DNA of 64,000 nt from Lacrimispora sp. BS-2 (lineage in GTDB: Bacteria; Bacillota; Clostridia; Lachnospirales; Lachnospiraceae): assembly GCF_040207125.1 (NCBI RefSeq), contig NZ_CP157940.1, positions 3,596,001-3,660,000 on the forward strand. The letters are read 5' to 3'. The translations under genes were made by a program, and so were the position numbers. Positions 50,525 through 59,718 of the stretch are shown here, one piece after another. The number at the start of each line of letters is the position of its first letter. Within the stretch, counting starts at the first letter, position 1. The notes under the pieces are model-generated. The model did not search any database and was not told the origin of the DNA. It was given only the letters and a program-made list of their open reading frames with translations.

Positions 50525-51817
50525 ATGCAGAAAATGTTAGAAAAAACACCGGATATTTTATTGTCAAGGGGAGCGAAGCTAGAGGAAGAATATAAAAAGG
50601 TATATCCCGAACTGGCGCCCTTAGTAAAACAATGCTTTTTAAATACCATGGATACCACTGTAAAAAGACTGGACGATGGCAGCTTTTTTGTAATTACCGG
50701 GGATATTCCGGCTATGTGGCTGCGTGATTCAGCTGCTCAGGTAAAACCCTATATAAAATATGCCGGAAAAGACAGGGAGCTGTGTCAGATTATAAAAGGC
50801 ATTATTCGGAAGCAGGCAGAGATGATCTGTATCGATCCTTATGCCAATGCGTTTAATGAGAGTGCCAACGGTGCGGGACATAAAGATGATACAAAGTTAA
50901 ATGACTCTGTATGGGAAAGAAAATATGAAGTGGATTCCTTATGTGCTCCTGTTTATCTTTCCTGGCAGTTCTGGAAAGAGACAGGAGAGACGGATATCTT
51001 TGATGAGAAGTATCTGGAGATGCTTCACAATATTTTAGAAGTATTTACTAAGGAACAGTACCATGAGACATCTGAGTACTTTTTCCGAAGAACCGACTGC
51101 GTGGAAACCGATACACTTCCTATGGAGGGAAACGGGAATCCGGTAGTTTATACAGGGATGACCTGGTCTGGATTTCGCCCTTCGGATGACCGGTGTGTCT
51201 ATGGGTATCTGATTCCTGCAAATATGATGGCAGTGACCGCGCTTACCTATGCGGAGGAAATATGCAGAACGGTTTATCAAAATGAGGAACTGGCCCGAAA
51301 TTGCCAAAAACTTGCGGGGGAAATCAGAGAGGGTATAGAAAAATATGGAGTTGTCCATCACGAAAAATACGGCGATATCTATGCTTATGAAACAGACGGT
51401 ATGGGACATCATATTCTGATGGATGATGCAAATTCCCCCAGCCTTCTGGCTATTCCTTATCTGGGCTACAAAGATGCTTCCGATGAGATTTACCGGAATA
51501 CCCGCAGATTCATTCTGTCGGAGGACAATCCTTATTTTTATTCCGGTACATACGCCCGGGGCATTGGAAGCCCTCATACACCAAAAGGCTTTATCTGGCA
51601 CATCGGATTAACGATGCAGGCATTAACTTCCACTGACAGGGATGAGATACTGGAATGTCTGAGAATGATAGCGGCTACCCATGCCGGTCTTAACTATATG
51701 CATGAGTCCTTTAATCCGGAGAGCCCGGAGGAATTTACAAGGGAATGGTTTGCCTGGGCTAATTCAATATTTGCAGAACTGCTGGATCAATTATCAATTC
51801 AAGGGTTCTGGTTCTGA
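50525..51817 (+). CDS. GH125 exo-alpha-1,6-mannosidase
   Basis: Metal-independent, inverting mannosidase family that removes terminal alpha-1,6-mannose. The 430-residue length is normal. Family marks include GDIPAMWLRDSAAQVKPY near 60-77, NAFNESANGAGHKDDT near 117-132, WERKYEVDSLC, GMTWSGFRPSDD, and MDDANSPSLLAIPYLGY near 300. No signal peptide is visible, so it acts in the cytoplasm on an imported oligosaccharide. It begins a plus-strand unit with the sensor kinase and regulator downstream (48-bp gap). N-glycan core or other mannose-bearing glycans are typical substrates. Confidence 0.92.
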   Translation: MQKMLEKTPDILLSRGAKLEEEYKKVYPELAPLVKQCFLNTMDTTVKRLDDGSFFVITGDIPAMWLRDSAAQVKPYIKYAGKDRELCQIIKGIIRKQAEMICIDPYANAFNESANGAGHKDDTKLNDSVWERKYEVDSLCAPVYLSWQFWKETGETDIFDEKYLEMLHNILEVFTKEQYHETSEYFFRRTDCVETDTLPMEGNGNPVVYTGMTWSGFRPSDDRCVYGYLIPANMMAVTALTYAEEICRTVYQNEELARNCQKLAGEIREGIEKYGVVHHEKYGDIYAYETDGMGHHILMDDANSPSLLAIPYLGYKDASDEIYRNTRRFILSEDNPYFYSGTYARGIGSPHTPKGFIWHIGLTMQALTSTDRDEILECLRMIAATHAGLNYMHESFNPESPEEFTREWFAWANSIFAELLDQLSIQGFWF

Positions 51818-51865
51818 ACAATTATGGATGAATTATAATTATCTGCACCGGGAGGAAAACCTGGA

Positions 51866-53644
51866 ATGAAATTGGAATGGATACATTCGAAGTCTATATT
51901 TATGCAGCTGGTCGTTTTTTCTCTTTTGATCAGTCTGATACCAATATTGATTGTCAGTACTTTTTTGTTCAGAATGCTGGAAAATATGGTGATAAGTGAG
52001 ATGGAAGACTACCATGCTCAGATCACTTCCCAGTATACGAAAAATATAGAAGAAAAGCTGGAACAATACCAGAAGAGTTTAAGATTTATTTCCAACAATA
52101 CGATGATATTAAGTACGTTGGCAGATAAGAATCAAAACCCTTATGCCAGGGGGGAGATTATCAGTGAAGAGGTAACAAAATCTCTGTTGTTGGAAAAAAA
52201 CAGCGAAATCAGAAACTGTATGGTTTACTCCATGGTTAAAGAGAATCCTGTATATGGAAACAGAGCTTCTATGATAGAAGAGGCCGGCAGGGAAATATGG
52301 TATCCAAAAGAACAACAGGTAGATGAGGGGTGGTTTTCATACTTTGTCCTGGGGGATAAAGAGCCTCTTTTATCCATAGTGAAAAAGGTAGAAAAGCTAG
52401 ACACGGATAGTCTGACCAGAACACAGCTGGGAATTGTAAAGCTGGATGTTTATATGACAAAATTGTTTGCACCGGCCGCTTTAAGCCATGACAGCAATGC
52501 AGCCTATGATGTGATTGCATATAGCGGGGATTCGGAGATACTATATTCCACAGATGCAGATACTGCTCCGGTTTTGCAGGAATATTTAAAGAACCATGAC
52601 AAAGAAAACCCAAAGAACGGTTCCATTCAGGAAATCAACACCTACGTGGTCGAGCAGAAAGACTTAGACAGCTACGGGATGAAACTTTTGTTCCTCTTCA
52701 ACAATAAGGAAATACTGGAAAGAAGAGCTGAAATCCAGTGGATGGTGCTCCCGTTGATAGGAGTGCTGATCCTGATCATCATCGGCTGTTCCTATGTGTA
52801 CAGCAGAAGTTTTTCCTCCCGGATTGCCCTTCTGCTTCAGAAGTTCCGTACAGCAGAAACCGGAGACCTGACCATACAGGCTCCTATTAAAGGAAAAGAT
52901 GAGATTGCAGAACTGGATCACCAGTTTGACCATATGCTGCTGAAGCTGGATCAGCTGATTAAAAAGAATTATATCCAAGAGCTGGAAAATAAGGAAAACC
53001 AGCTTCTAAATCTGCAGCTGCAGATTAATCCTCATTTTCTATATAATACATTGGAGACAATCAGTTCTATTGCAGCAGTGAAGCAGGTATTCGTGGTGTG
53101 TGATATGTGTCAGAGGCTGGGGGAGATTTTCCGGTACAGCCTGGGAAAAGATTATGGTGAGATCGTAACACTGGAACAGGAGCTGGCCCATATTAAGAAC
53201 TATATTTTTATTCAAAAAATCAGGTATGGAAATCGTTTTGAGGTTTTCTACAATATTGAGGTAGATGACCAAAAGTATTACCTTCCAAGGTTTATCTTGC
53301 AGCCGATTGTGGAAAATGCGATTGTTCATGGTCTGGGTGAACTGACCAGCACAGGAACTTTTGAAATCTCTGCTTATGAAAAAGAGGATATGCTCTGCAT
53401 CTGTATTGAGGATGACGGAGTGGGCATGGACAGTCAGGGTGTGGAAGCCTTAAGCGCTTATATTAACAGCACCGAACCGGATAAAAAGAAGAATAAAAGC
53501 ATAGGAATCAGGAATGTAAACCAGAGGATTAAATTGTCCTGTGGGGAGCAGTATGGAATTATCATAAAAAGCCATCCGTATCAGGGCAGCAGGTTTACAC
53601 TTTGTCTTCCTGTAGTCAAAGGAGGTGAGACAGATGAGGCATAA
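51866..53644 (+). CDS. YesM-type sensor histidine kinase
   Basis: Membrane sensor of the His_kinase/HATPase (LytS/YesM) group. The 592 residues show TM1 at about 12-33, an extracellular sensing region of about 250 residues, TM2 at about 289-310 (LPLIGVLILIIIGCSYVY), and HAMP at about 311-365. The phosphoacceptor is His390 in INPHFLYNTLE, and the ATPase domain has QPIVENAIVHG and EDDGVGMD. Members of this group usually sense sugars, sometimes via a binding protein, and regulate adjacent import operons. Its 3' end overlaps the response-regulator gene. Confidence 0.92.
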   Translation: MKLEWIHSKSIFMQLVVFSLLISLIPILIVSTFLFRMLENMVISEMEDYHAQITSQYTKNIEEKLEQYQKSLRFISNNTMILSTLADKNQNPYARGEIISEEVTKSLLLEKNSEIRNCMVYSMVKENPVYGNRASMIEEAGREIWYPKEQQVDEGWFSYFVLGDKEPLLSIVKKVEKLDTDSLTRTQLGIVKLDVYMTKLFAPAALSHDSNAAYDVIAYSGDSEILYSTDADTAPVLQEYLKNHDKENPKNGSIQEINTYVVEQKDLDSYGMKLLFLFNNKEILERRAEIQWMVLPLIGVLILIIIGCSYVYSRSFSSRIALLLQKFRTAETGDLTIQAPIKGKDEIAELDHQFDHMLLKLDQLIKKNYIQELENKENQLLNLQLQINPHFLYNTLETISSIAAVKQVFVVCDMCQRLGEIFRYSLGKDYGEIVTLEQELAHIKNYIFIQKIRYGNRFEVFYNIEVDDQKYYLPRFILQPIVENAIVHGLGELTSTGTFEISAYEKEDMLCICIEDDGVGMDSQGVEALSAYINSTEPDKKKNKSIGIRNVNQRIKLSCGEQYGIIIKSHPYQGSRFTLCLPVVKGGETDEA

Positions 53645-55244
53645 TTTACTGATTGTAGATGATGAAGAATTAATACGTCAGGGATTGCGGGCACGTCTGG
53701 AGTATTTAAAAATTAATACTTGTGAAATATTTGAAGCTGCAAATGGCATGGCAGCCCTGGAGGCTGTAGAAAATCATCCGATTGATATCGTGATTACGGA
53801 TATCAGGATGCCTGACATGGACGGGCTCACCCTGATTCATGAAATAAAAAAGCTTCAAAAAGACATGCAGTTTGTCGTCTTGAGCGGTTATGCAGAGTTT
53901 TCTTATGCAGAAACTGCAATTCGCCTGGGAGTAAAGGCTTATCTGTTGAAACCTCTGTCCAATGAAGAACTGAAAAAGACATTTAAGAAGCTATATCAGG
54001 ATATGGAGAGGGATTCCAAAATCAGAAGTGCCATGTTTAGGCAGACGAGAATGGATCGTGAAAAGCAGGAATACCTTCAGGAAAAGGCTATCAATGCACT
54101 GCTTTTTGACACATCAGCTGAAACCATGGATTATAAGGGCTTAAGCGAAGTCTGCGGGATAGATGCCGGTGACTGCAGCAGGGATGTGTTTATGATGCTG
54201 TCTGTTATCCATATCAACGGGGAAACCTATGACAATATGAAATTTCGCCGGATGGATTGTGATTTAATACGGTTTTCTGTTCGAAATGTTTTCCTTGAAC
54301 TGGAATCTTCCTGCGGAAAACAGATTGTGAACAGCCTTTCTGACAATAATCAATTGTATGCGGTCTTTTTTATGGAGGACGAAAAGAGACTGAGGAATGA
54401 AGTGGAGCGTATTTTTCTTGAGATGCGGTCTGTTCTGGAAAAGAGGATGAAAATTTATCTGACATTAGGGGTAAGCAGATACACGCTCTTACTCGGAAGA
54501 AAATCAGCTTCAGAAGCACTTGGAGCCTTGAAACAGAGAATCATTTATGGAGATTCCAATCTATACTTCTATGAAGATACCGGGATATTCAGTGAACAGA
54601 AATTTCCGGTTTCTCAAATTCATCTGCTGGATTCCTATTTGGAGAAAAACGAGATTCATAAGATAAAAAATCTTTTGCAGGAAATTTTTTCTGAAGAACT
54701 GATGCGCAAGTATGGGACGCCTTATCTGAGAATTATGTGGGTGCGGATTTTAAATGTAATTCTTAAACATTATGATAAGAAAAGAAAGGCCTCCACCATG
54801 GAAAAACTGTTGATGAGCTTTAATCTGCCGGATCAGATTCAGTCGGCTTCTGAAATTCAACAGCGTATTATCGATATCATTATGGAGTGTGTCCGTGCAG
54901 AAGCTGTGAACGACATGAATGCCAGGAGTAAAATTCAGATGGCGGTCCGGTATATTCAGGAACATTACAGTGAAAATATCGCAATCAATGATTTAGCAAT
55001 GAGCTATGGTATGAGTCCAAATTATTTCTCGTCTATATTTAAAGCGGAGACCTCACAGTCTGCTGTGAATTATATTACGGAACTAAAAGTCAAAAAGGCA
55101 CAGGAACTGCTTGAGAATTCGGACCTCAGCGTGGTAGATATTGCAAAGCGGACCGGATATGAAGACAGTCAGTATTTCTTCCGGGTATTCAAAAAACACA
55201 CAGGTATGACTCCTCTTGGTTATCGGGAACAAAACAGGAGGTAA
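53634..55244 (+). CDS. YesN-type response regulator with AraC DNA-binding domain
   Basis: Partner of the upstream kinase. I start at ATG 53634 (MRHNLLIVDDEELIR, 536 residues) since GGAGGT lies 7 nt upstream, inside the kinase gene. The receiver domain has acidic Asp9/Asp10, phosphoacceptor Asp56 in ITDIRMPDMDG, and Lys in YLLKPL. A middle region of about 270 residues follows. The C-terminal AraC domain has two HTHs: NIAINDLAMSYGMSPNYFSSIFK and LSVVDIAKRTGYEDSQYFFRVFK. It probably activates the mannosidase and importer transcription units. The overlap with the kinase gene is 11 bp. Confidence 0.93.
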   Translation: MRHNLLIVDDEELIRQGLRARLEYLKINTCEIFEAANGMAALEAVENHPIDIVITDIRMPDMDGLTLIHEIKKLQKDMQFVVLSGYAEFSYAETAIRLGVKAYLLKPLSNEELKKTFKKLYQDMERDSKIRSAMFRQTRMDREKQEYLQEKAINALLFDTSAETMDYKGLSEVCGIDAGDCSRDVFMMLSVIHINGETYDNMKFRRMDCDLIRFSVRNVFLELESSCGKQIVNSLSDNNQLYAVFFMEDEKRLRNEVERIFLEMRSVLEKRMKIYLTLGVSRYTLLLGRKSASEALGALKQRIIYGDSNLYFYEDTGIFSEQKFPVSQIHLLDSYLEKNEIHKIKNLLQEIFSEELMRKYGTPYLRIMWVRILNVILKHYDKKRKASTMEKLLMSFNLPDQIQSASEIQQRIIDIIMECVRAEAVNDMNARSKIQMAVRYIQEHYSENIAINDLAMSYGMSPNYFSSIFKAETSQSAVNYITELKVKKAQELLENSDLSVVDIAKRTGYEDSQYFFRVFKKHTGMTPLGYREQNRR

Positions 55245-55249
55245 AAAGG

Positions 55250-55297
55250 AAACACCGTTAAATTATGTAGAATCTCTACTAAAAAACGGTGTTTTTT
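55250..55297 (+). terminator. Terminator of the GH125-kinase-regulator unit
   Basis: AAACACCGTT (55250-55259) pairs with AACGGTGTTT (55285-55294), with a small inner hairpin GTAGA-ATC-TCTAC, followed by TTT. Confidence 0.85.
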
Positions 55298-55424
55298 CTA
55301 TTATGTCAACAACATCAGGTTTTATGAATTCCATGTCATACCTTGTAACCGCAGTTTCGGCCTTTACCATCGGTAGTAACTCTGTCTGCGTTAGTACTAT
55401 GCGCCTGGCCCCATAGTCATAGGT
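55263..55424 (-). pseudogene. Possible 3' remnant of an unknown gene
   Basis: Directly after the PHP gene stop, another minus-strand frame stays open for about 53 codons with natural-looking composition (YGARRIVLTQTELLPMVKAE then TAVTRYDMEFIKPDVVDIIE). It ends at TAA 55263-55265, inside the opposing terminator. It has no ribosome site, and I cannot match it to a family. It could be the tail of a lost gene or chance. Confidence 0.25.
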
Positions 55425-56325
55425 AAATCACCGGACTTACGCACACCAGGTTTTCCAAAATCGTTTCTCTTTCGTAAAGCTTTGGAATAATTATGGTATC
55501 CTTTCCGAATTCTGTTACCGGAATCCGGTCATACAAATGACAGGTTAAGGTGGCTGAACCGGATTTCAAAGTGATGATATAATCTTCCGGCAGGACAGGA
55601 GTATATCCCGATTTTTTTGTCTGGTAAACAGAAAAATGAATCATGCCATCCTCCCTATGGATTTCCAGCAAAGGGCCTTTGCATACCCAGGTTTTTTGCG
55701 TGTGTATGGCATCTGCCAGTTCCTGGCTTACATCACCGCCTTTTTCACCCTGGATGTAGGTGGCGTAATGTCCGGAAAAAGAGCTGTTGCCATGCAGATC
55801 CATGCCGCAGGCAGCAGATAGTTTTTCACCGGAAAGTACCAGAGATTCCCAGAGCATCACAGCCTTTTCATTTACCTCATGAAGGGGTTCGGGGTTATTG
55901 AAGATCTCGATAAAATCACAGCAGGAATAGTCAGTAACAGTCATTTCAAACCGGCATCCCTGGGCAAAAGGCCAGCCATAGGAAAAGGGATGGGCGATGC
56001 CCACCAGTGCGCCTTTGGCCCGGGCAGCCAAAAAGAGCAGCTCTGGTTTGTGTTTGTTGATGTTCTCCCAGGGGACATACTCCTTTAAGTTCAGGCAGAG
56101 AATGTGCCCATAGTAGGTTGTATATTCCATGCCCGGAATAAAAGATACGGGCAGGTGTGTTTCTTCCAGAATGGCCTGGATTTTTTTATGACCGGATATG
56201 GTGTTGTGATCGGTAAGAGCAAAAGCGTCCACTTGATCAGCTGCCATCAGCTCCGTCAGTTCACGGCAGGTGCAGGAAGCATCCGATTCGTTGGTATGAT
56301 TGTGTAATTCCAGTCTTTTATACAT
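55417..56325 (-). CDS. PHP-domain metallohydrolase (CehA/McbA-like), copy 1
   Basis: A 302-residue PHP-superfamily protein, probably a divalent-metal phosphoesterase. Metal ligands are evident: His8 and His10 with Asp15 (LHNHTNESDAS), the TDHNT motif near 39, Glu in GMEYTTYYGH near 66, the IAHPFSYG histidine near 113, and GMDLHG near 192. A C-terminal beta-rich segment (about 225-300) follows the barrel, as in CehA/McbA relatives. No signal peptide. It is transcribed opposite to the surrounding locus, 15 bp downstream of the unknown protein gene, in a two-gene leftward unit. Substrate not predictable from sequence. Confidence 0.85.
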   Translation of the reverse strand: MYKRLELHNHTNESDASCTCRELTELMAADQVDAFALTDHNTISGHKKIQAILEETHLPVSFIPGMEYTTYYGHILCLNLKEYVPWENINKHKPELLFLAARAKGALVGIAHPFSYGWPFAQGCRFEMTVTDYSCCDFIEIFNNPEPLHEVNEKAVMLWESLVLSGEKLSAACGMDLHGNSSFSGHYATYIQGEKGGDVSQELADAIHTQKTWVCKGPLLEIHREDGMIHFSVYQTKKSGYTPVLPEDYIITLKSGSATLTCHLYDRIPVTEFGKDTIIIPKLYERETILENLVCVSPVIYL

Positions 56326-56340
56326 GTCAGGTTCCTCCTA

Positions 56341-56811
56341 TTATCGTACCCTTACAGTCAGGGTGTAATCTGTGTTATCAAGGAGCACGGAAAAAGCCAG
56401 AATTGTAACCTTTAAAACTCCTTCAATGGATGCCTGCGGAATGCAGCCTTCTGTAGCTTCTTCGGGAGTAAAGTGCATATGCCTGGTGGCCAGCTGCCGG
56501 TGGATGCATCCGATGAATTCATCGTTTAACATTGCCAGCGTATGGATCTCGGTTTTCATCTGATTATAGATGGCATCCTCAAGTTCTTCCGGGGAAGCTG
56601 GGGTTAAATCATAGGCTTCTTTGCAGTAATCAAGCAGCCTTTGTTTCAGCCCGGGAGTTATATCTTCGGGAGAAAAGTGCCGGGGCCCGAAGGAAAATTC
56701 GATATCCAGTTCTTCATAGGTTTCATCCAGGCAGACAGTATAGGAAATCTGCCCCACAAAATCTTTTGACAGTTTTCCCTGGACCTGATAGACAGTTTTC
56801 ATTTCATCCAT
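56341..56811 (-). CDS. Conserved-looking protein of unknown function in the PHP unit
   Basis: I do not recognise this protein. From ATG 56811 (MDEMKTVYQVQGKLSKDF, 156 residues), with GGAG 10 nt upstream, it is acidic and soluble. It has an N-terminal beta-rich part (DFVGQISYTVCLDETYEELDIEFSFGPR described by its residues 14-40), a helical middle with HFSPEDITPGLKQRLLDYC and EELEDAIYNQMKTEIHT, a second HFTPEE motif (compare HFSPED), and a beta C-terminus. The duplicated HF(S/T)PE(D/E) turns hint at internal symmetry. It is the first gene of the leftward pair with PHP copy 1, and diverges from PHP copy 2 across a 207-bp promoter region. Confidence 0.65.
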   Translation of the reverse strand: MDEMKTVYQVQGKLSKDFVGQISYTVCLDETYEELDIEFSFGPRHFSPEDITPGLKQRLLDYCKEAYDLTPASPEELEDAIYNQMKTEIHTLAMLNDEFIGCIHRQLATRHMHFTPEEATEGCIPQASIEGVLKVTILAFSVLLDNTDYTLTVRVR

Positions 56812-57018
56812 AGTCGTATATCTCCATTTATATTTTTTATTGATTCCAGTCAAGAATAAGCAATCATTTTTCCAATGTCAAGCATCGGAGAACAATCGTA
56901 GAAATATCCAGTTTTTTTGAAAGTTGTGTGCATTATGAGAAAAACCATGTTTTGATATACTACATATATTGGAAGACAATCAAGAGGCCCGGGTGAAGGG
57001 CCGGAAAGGAAGCTTTAT

Positions 57019-57930
57019 TTGGAAAAGAGAACTCTGTATAAAGAGGGAAGCTATAAAAAAGGGAATCTTCATACCCATTCTACCTGGTCGGATGGAGTGA
57101 ATACTCCGGAGGAAGTGGCAAAACATTACCGCAGCAAAGGGTATGATTTTCTGGCAATTACGGATCACTGGGTGTATGGAATCCATCCTGAGCTTTGCAG
57201 GGAAGATTTTCTGGTATTCCCGGGTACAGAACTGGATATAGAACTTCCTTTGAGAAAGGATCATCATCTGGTTGGGCTGGGCTTGCCGGAAACCAACAAA
57301 ATTCCGGAAGGTTATACGTTTCTGGAGGAGCGAAAGAGAAATGCCTTAAGTACCCCTGAGAGGATCATAGAATATTTTGGACAGAAGGGAAATGTCACAT
57401 TATATGCGCATCCGTACTGGTCGAAAGTGGACTCTGCTGATATTAAGTATTTACAAGGCCTGATAGGAATGGAAATCTATAATCATGGATCAGAATTTGA
57501 AACAAATAACGGCAACTCGGAAACCTACTTTGACCATTTTCTCTTTGTGAGAAACAGGATTAACTGTTTTGCCACAGATGATGCACATGATCTGGAAGAA
57601 CATAGTCTGGGCGGTTTTGTGATGGTTAAGGCCAGGGAATTTACTCACAGAGGGATCATGGAGGCACTGAAAGATGGCAGCTTTTTCGCGTCCGGCGGTC
57701 CACTGATCCAGGACTTTTATGTAAAAGACCAACAGGCAGTGGTAACCTGTGGAGCCTGTCAGGACATCTACTTTCAGACCCCTCACCGGGGCGGCCATCT
57801 GCACAGTGATGCAGAAACCTTAACAGAGGGGAAGTTTGAACTGAAAGGCGACGAGGAATATGTACGTGTGACGCTGAAGGATTCCCATGGGAAAAAGGCA
57901 TGGAGTCAGCCTGTATGGCTCTGGTTATAG
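57019..57930 (+). CDS. PHP-domain metallohydrolase (CehA/McbA-like), copy 2
   Basis: A 303-residue PHP protein starting at TTG 57019 after GGAAAGGA; no ATG fits. Metal ligands: His18 and His20 with Asp25 (NLHTHSTWSDG), AITDHW near 49, PGTELDIE near 74, YAHPYWS near 133, and TDDAHD near 190. The C-terminal quarter is beta-rich. It differs clearly from copy 1, so the two are not a recent duplication. It is first in the long rightward operon that carries the importer, which ties it to breakdown of the imported compound. A weak promoter (TTATGA, 17 bp, TATACT) precedes it. Confidence 0.87.
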   Translation: MEKRTLYKEGSYKKGNLHTHSTWSDGVNTPEEVAKHYRSKGYDFLAITDHWVYGIHPELCREDFLVFPGTELDIELPLRKDHHLVGLGLPETNKIPEGYTFLEERKRNALSTPERIIEYFGQKGNVTLYAHPYWSKVDSADIKYLQGLIGMEIYNHGSEFETNNGNSETYFDHFLFVRNRINCFATDDAHDLEEHSLGGFVMVKAREFTHRGIMEALKDGSFFASGGPLIQDFYVKDQQAVVTCGACQDIYFQTPHRGGHLHSDAETLTEGKFELKGDEEYVRVTLKDSHGKKAWSQPVWLWL

Positions 57931-57941
57931 GAGGGCTAAAG

Positions 57942-58721
57942 ATGCTGAAACTCGTAACATTTAATATAAGATGTGATTACGATCAGGATAAGGACAACAG
58001 TTTCCGATATCGAAAATCACTGATCCTGAAACAAATACAAAAGGAGAAACCGGATCTGATCTGTTTTCAGGAGGTGCTTCCTCATGTGGCAGCGTGGTTA
58101 AAGGATGTGTTAGATGATTATTATGTGGTCGGATGTGGGAGAAGTGAAACGCTGGAGGATGAACAGGTGGCTGTGGCATACAAAAAGAAGCGGCTGAATC
58201 TGATTTCCATGGAAACTTTCTGGCTTTCTTTACAGCCTTACCGGCCTGCCAGCAGATATGAAGAACAGTCAATCTGTCCCCGGGTGTGCACGGAAGTCTT
58301 GTTTGAAGATCTGGAGGAAAGACAGGTGTTCCGTCTTTTAAATCTTCATCTGGACCATCAGGGGGTACAGGCAAGAATTCTGGGACTGAGGCAGGTACTT
58401 AAAAAGGCGGAGGAAGCAAGGCTGTTTCCCGAAGCGCCTGTGATTCTGGCAGGTGATTTTAATGCAGAGCCGGATGGCCAAGAGTTTCTTGAGATAAAGC
58501 AGTGTCAGGAGTATAAGAATATCACGGAAGGGATTGGAATTACTTATCACGGCTTTGAACCGGAAGATGAACCGGAGCGCATCGACTATATTTTTATCAG
58601 AAACTCAAAAGGTGAAAGTCCCGGTTTTAGATGCCGGTCTGTGGATAAATGGGAGGAGAGGGAAGATGGCGTGTGGCTGTCGGACCACTATCCTGTCTGT
58701 GCTTTGCTGGAATGGATTTAA
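57942..58721 (+). CDS. Endonuclease/exonuclease/phosphatase-fold hydrolase
   Basis: A 259-residue EEP-superfamily (DNase I-like) metal hydrolase. Start at ATG 57942 (MLKLVTFNIRCDYDQD) with GGAGG 8 nt before. The catalytic set is complete: Asn8 in TFNIR, Glu in CFQEV near 44, NLHLDH near 138, GDFNAEP near 171, and the final SDHYPV near 247. In carbohydrate operons such proteins are often phosphodiesterases or sphingomyelinase-like. No signal peptide. It begins 11 bp after the PHP copy 2 gene. Confidence 0.9.
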   Translation: MLKLVTFNIRCDYDQDKDNSFRYRKSLILKQIQKEKPDLICFQEVLPHVAAWLKDVLDDYYVVGCGRSETLEDEQVAVAYKKKRLNLISMETFWLSLQPYRPASRYEEQSICPRVCTEVLFEDLEERQVFRLLNLHLDHQGVQARILGLRQVLKKAEEARLFPEAPVILAGDFNAEPDGQEFLEIKQCQEYKNITEGIGITYHGFEPEDEPERIDYIFIRNSKGESPGFRCRSVDKWEEREDGVWLSDHYPVCALLEWI

Positions 58722-58753
58722 TGAAAAGGTCATTAAAAAAGGGGGGATATTTT

Positions 58754-59680
58754 ATGCAATATGAGCCGATAAAACAGCCGCTTGGAAAAAGGCTGTTTCG
58801 TTACTGGCCGCTGTATGCAATGCTTCTGCCTTGTATTGTTTACTACATATTGATTTGCTATGTACCTATGGCAGGCTTGGTACTGGCCTTTAAGGATTAT
58901 TCATTTAAGAAAGGAATCTGGGGAAGCCCATGGGTGGGACTTAGGTACTTTAAGACCTTCTTTTCCAGCTATGACGCTCCAAGACTGGTAAAAAACACCT
59001 TAACCGTGGGTGTGATCAAATGTATTCTGGAATTTCCGTTTGCCATAATACTGGCACTGATGTTAAATGAGCTTCGCAGCATGAAGTTTAAGAAGGTTTC
59101 ACAGACGATTACATATCTGCCTCACTTTCTGTCTTCGATTATTATCGTTACCATGCTGCAGAGAATTCTGGCTCCCAACACAGGTGTGCTGAATCAGGCA
59201 ATTTCAGCACTGGGAGGAGATGGAAGTACGTTTTTCCTGATGGATGCAAAATACTTTTTCCGCATTCTGTTTTCTATGGATTTGTGGAGGAATATCGGAT
59301 GGGATTCCATCATCTATCTTGCGGCAATCAGTTCGGTAGACACTTCTCTTTACGAAGCGTCGGAGATGGATGGCTGCGGCAAGTTAAAAAAGATGTGGCA
59401 TATTACACTGCCCAGTATACGGGGAACCATAGGCCTTCTGTTCATCATGGGAGTGGGGGGACTGCTTTCCTCCGGTGTAGAGCAAATCTGGCTTCTGCGC
59501 ACGCCCGGTAACATGTCCCTGGCAGATACTCTGGATGTCTTTGTACTTCGGACCGGTATTCAGGGAGGGCAGTTTGGTTATGCAACAGCCATTGGCTTGA
59601 TACAGGGACTTGTGGGCCTGGTATTGGTTGTAGTATGCAATAAACTCAGTAAGAAGGTTACTGAGGTGGGACTTTGGTAA
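58754..59680 (+). CDS. ABC importer permease, LplB type
   Basis: Binding-protein-dependent sugar permease, 308 residues from ATG 58754 (MQYEPIKQPLGKRLF) after a GGGGGG site. An earlier ATG at 58721 overlaps the preceding stop and adds 11 basic residues. Six hydrophobic segments fit the MetI fold (about 22-42, 77-100, 110-130, 160-180, 215-240, 275-295). The ATPase-docking EAA loop is ASEMDGCGKLKKMWHITLP near 205-225. It pairs with the second permease at 61486 and the lipoprotein between them, as in LplB/YtcP systems. Confidence 0.92.
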   Translation: MQYEPIKQPLGKRLFRYWPLYAMLLPCIVYYILICYVPMAGLVLAFKDYSFKKGIWGSPWVGLRYFKTFFSSYDAPRLVKNTLTVGVIKCILEFPFAIILALMLNELRSMKFKKVSQTITYLPHFLSSIIIVTMLQRILAPNTGVLNQAISALGGDGSTFFLMDAKYFFRILFSMDLWRNIGWDSIIYLAAISSVDTSLYEASEMDGCGKLKKMWHITLPSIRGTIGLLFIMGVGGLLSSGVEQIWLLRTPGNMSLADTLDVFVLRTGIQGGQFGYATAIGLIQGLVGLVLVVVCNKLSKKVTEVGLW

Positions 59681-59718
59681 GAGCTTTATAACTATATTTT
59701 TCTAGGGAGGTATTTAAT

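Noticed and set aside
51035..51601. 188-codon antisense open frame inside the GH125 gene
   Set aside because: Shadow of a well-supported glycosidase gene.
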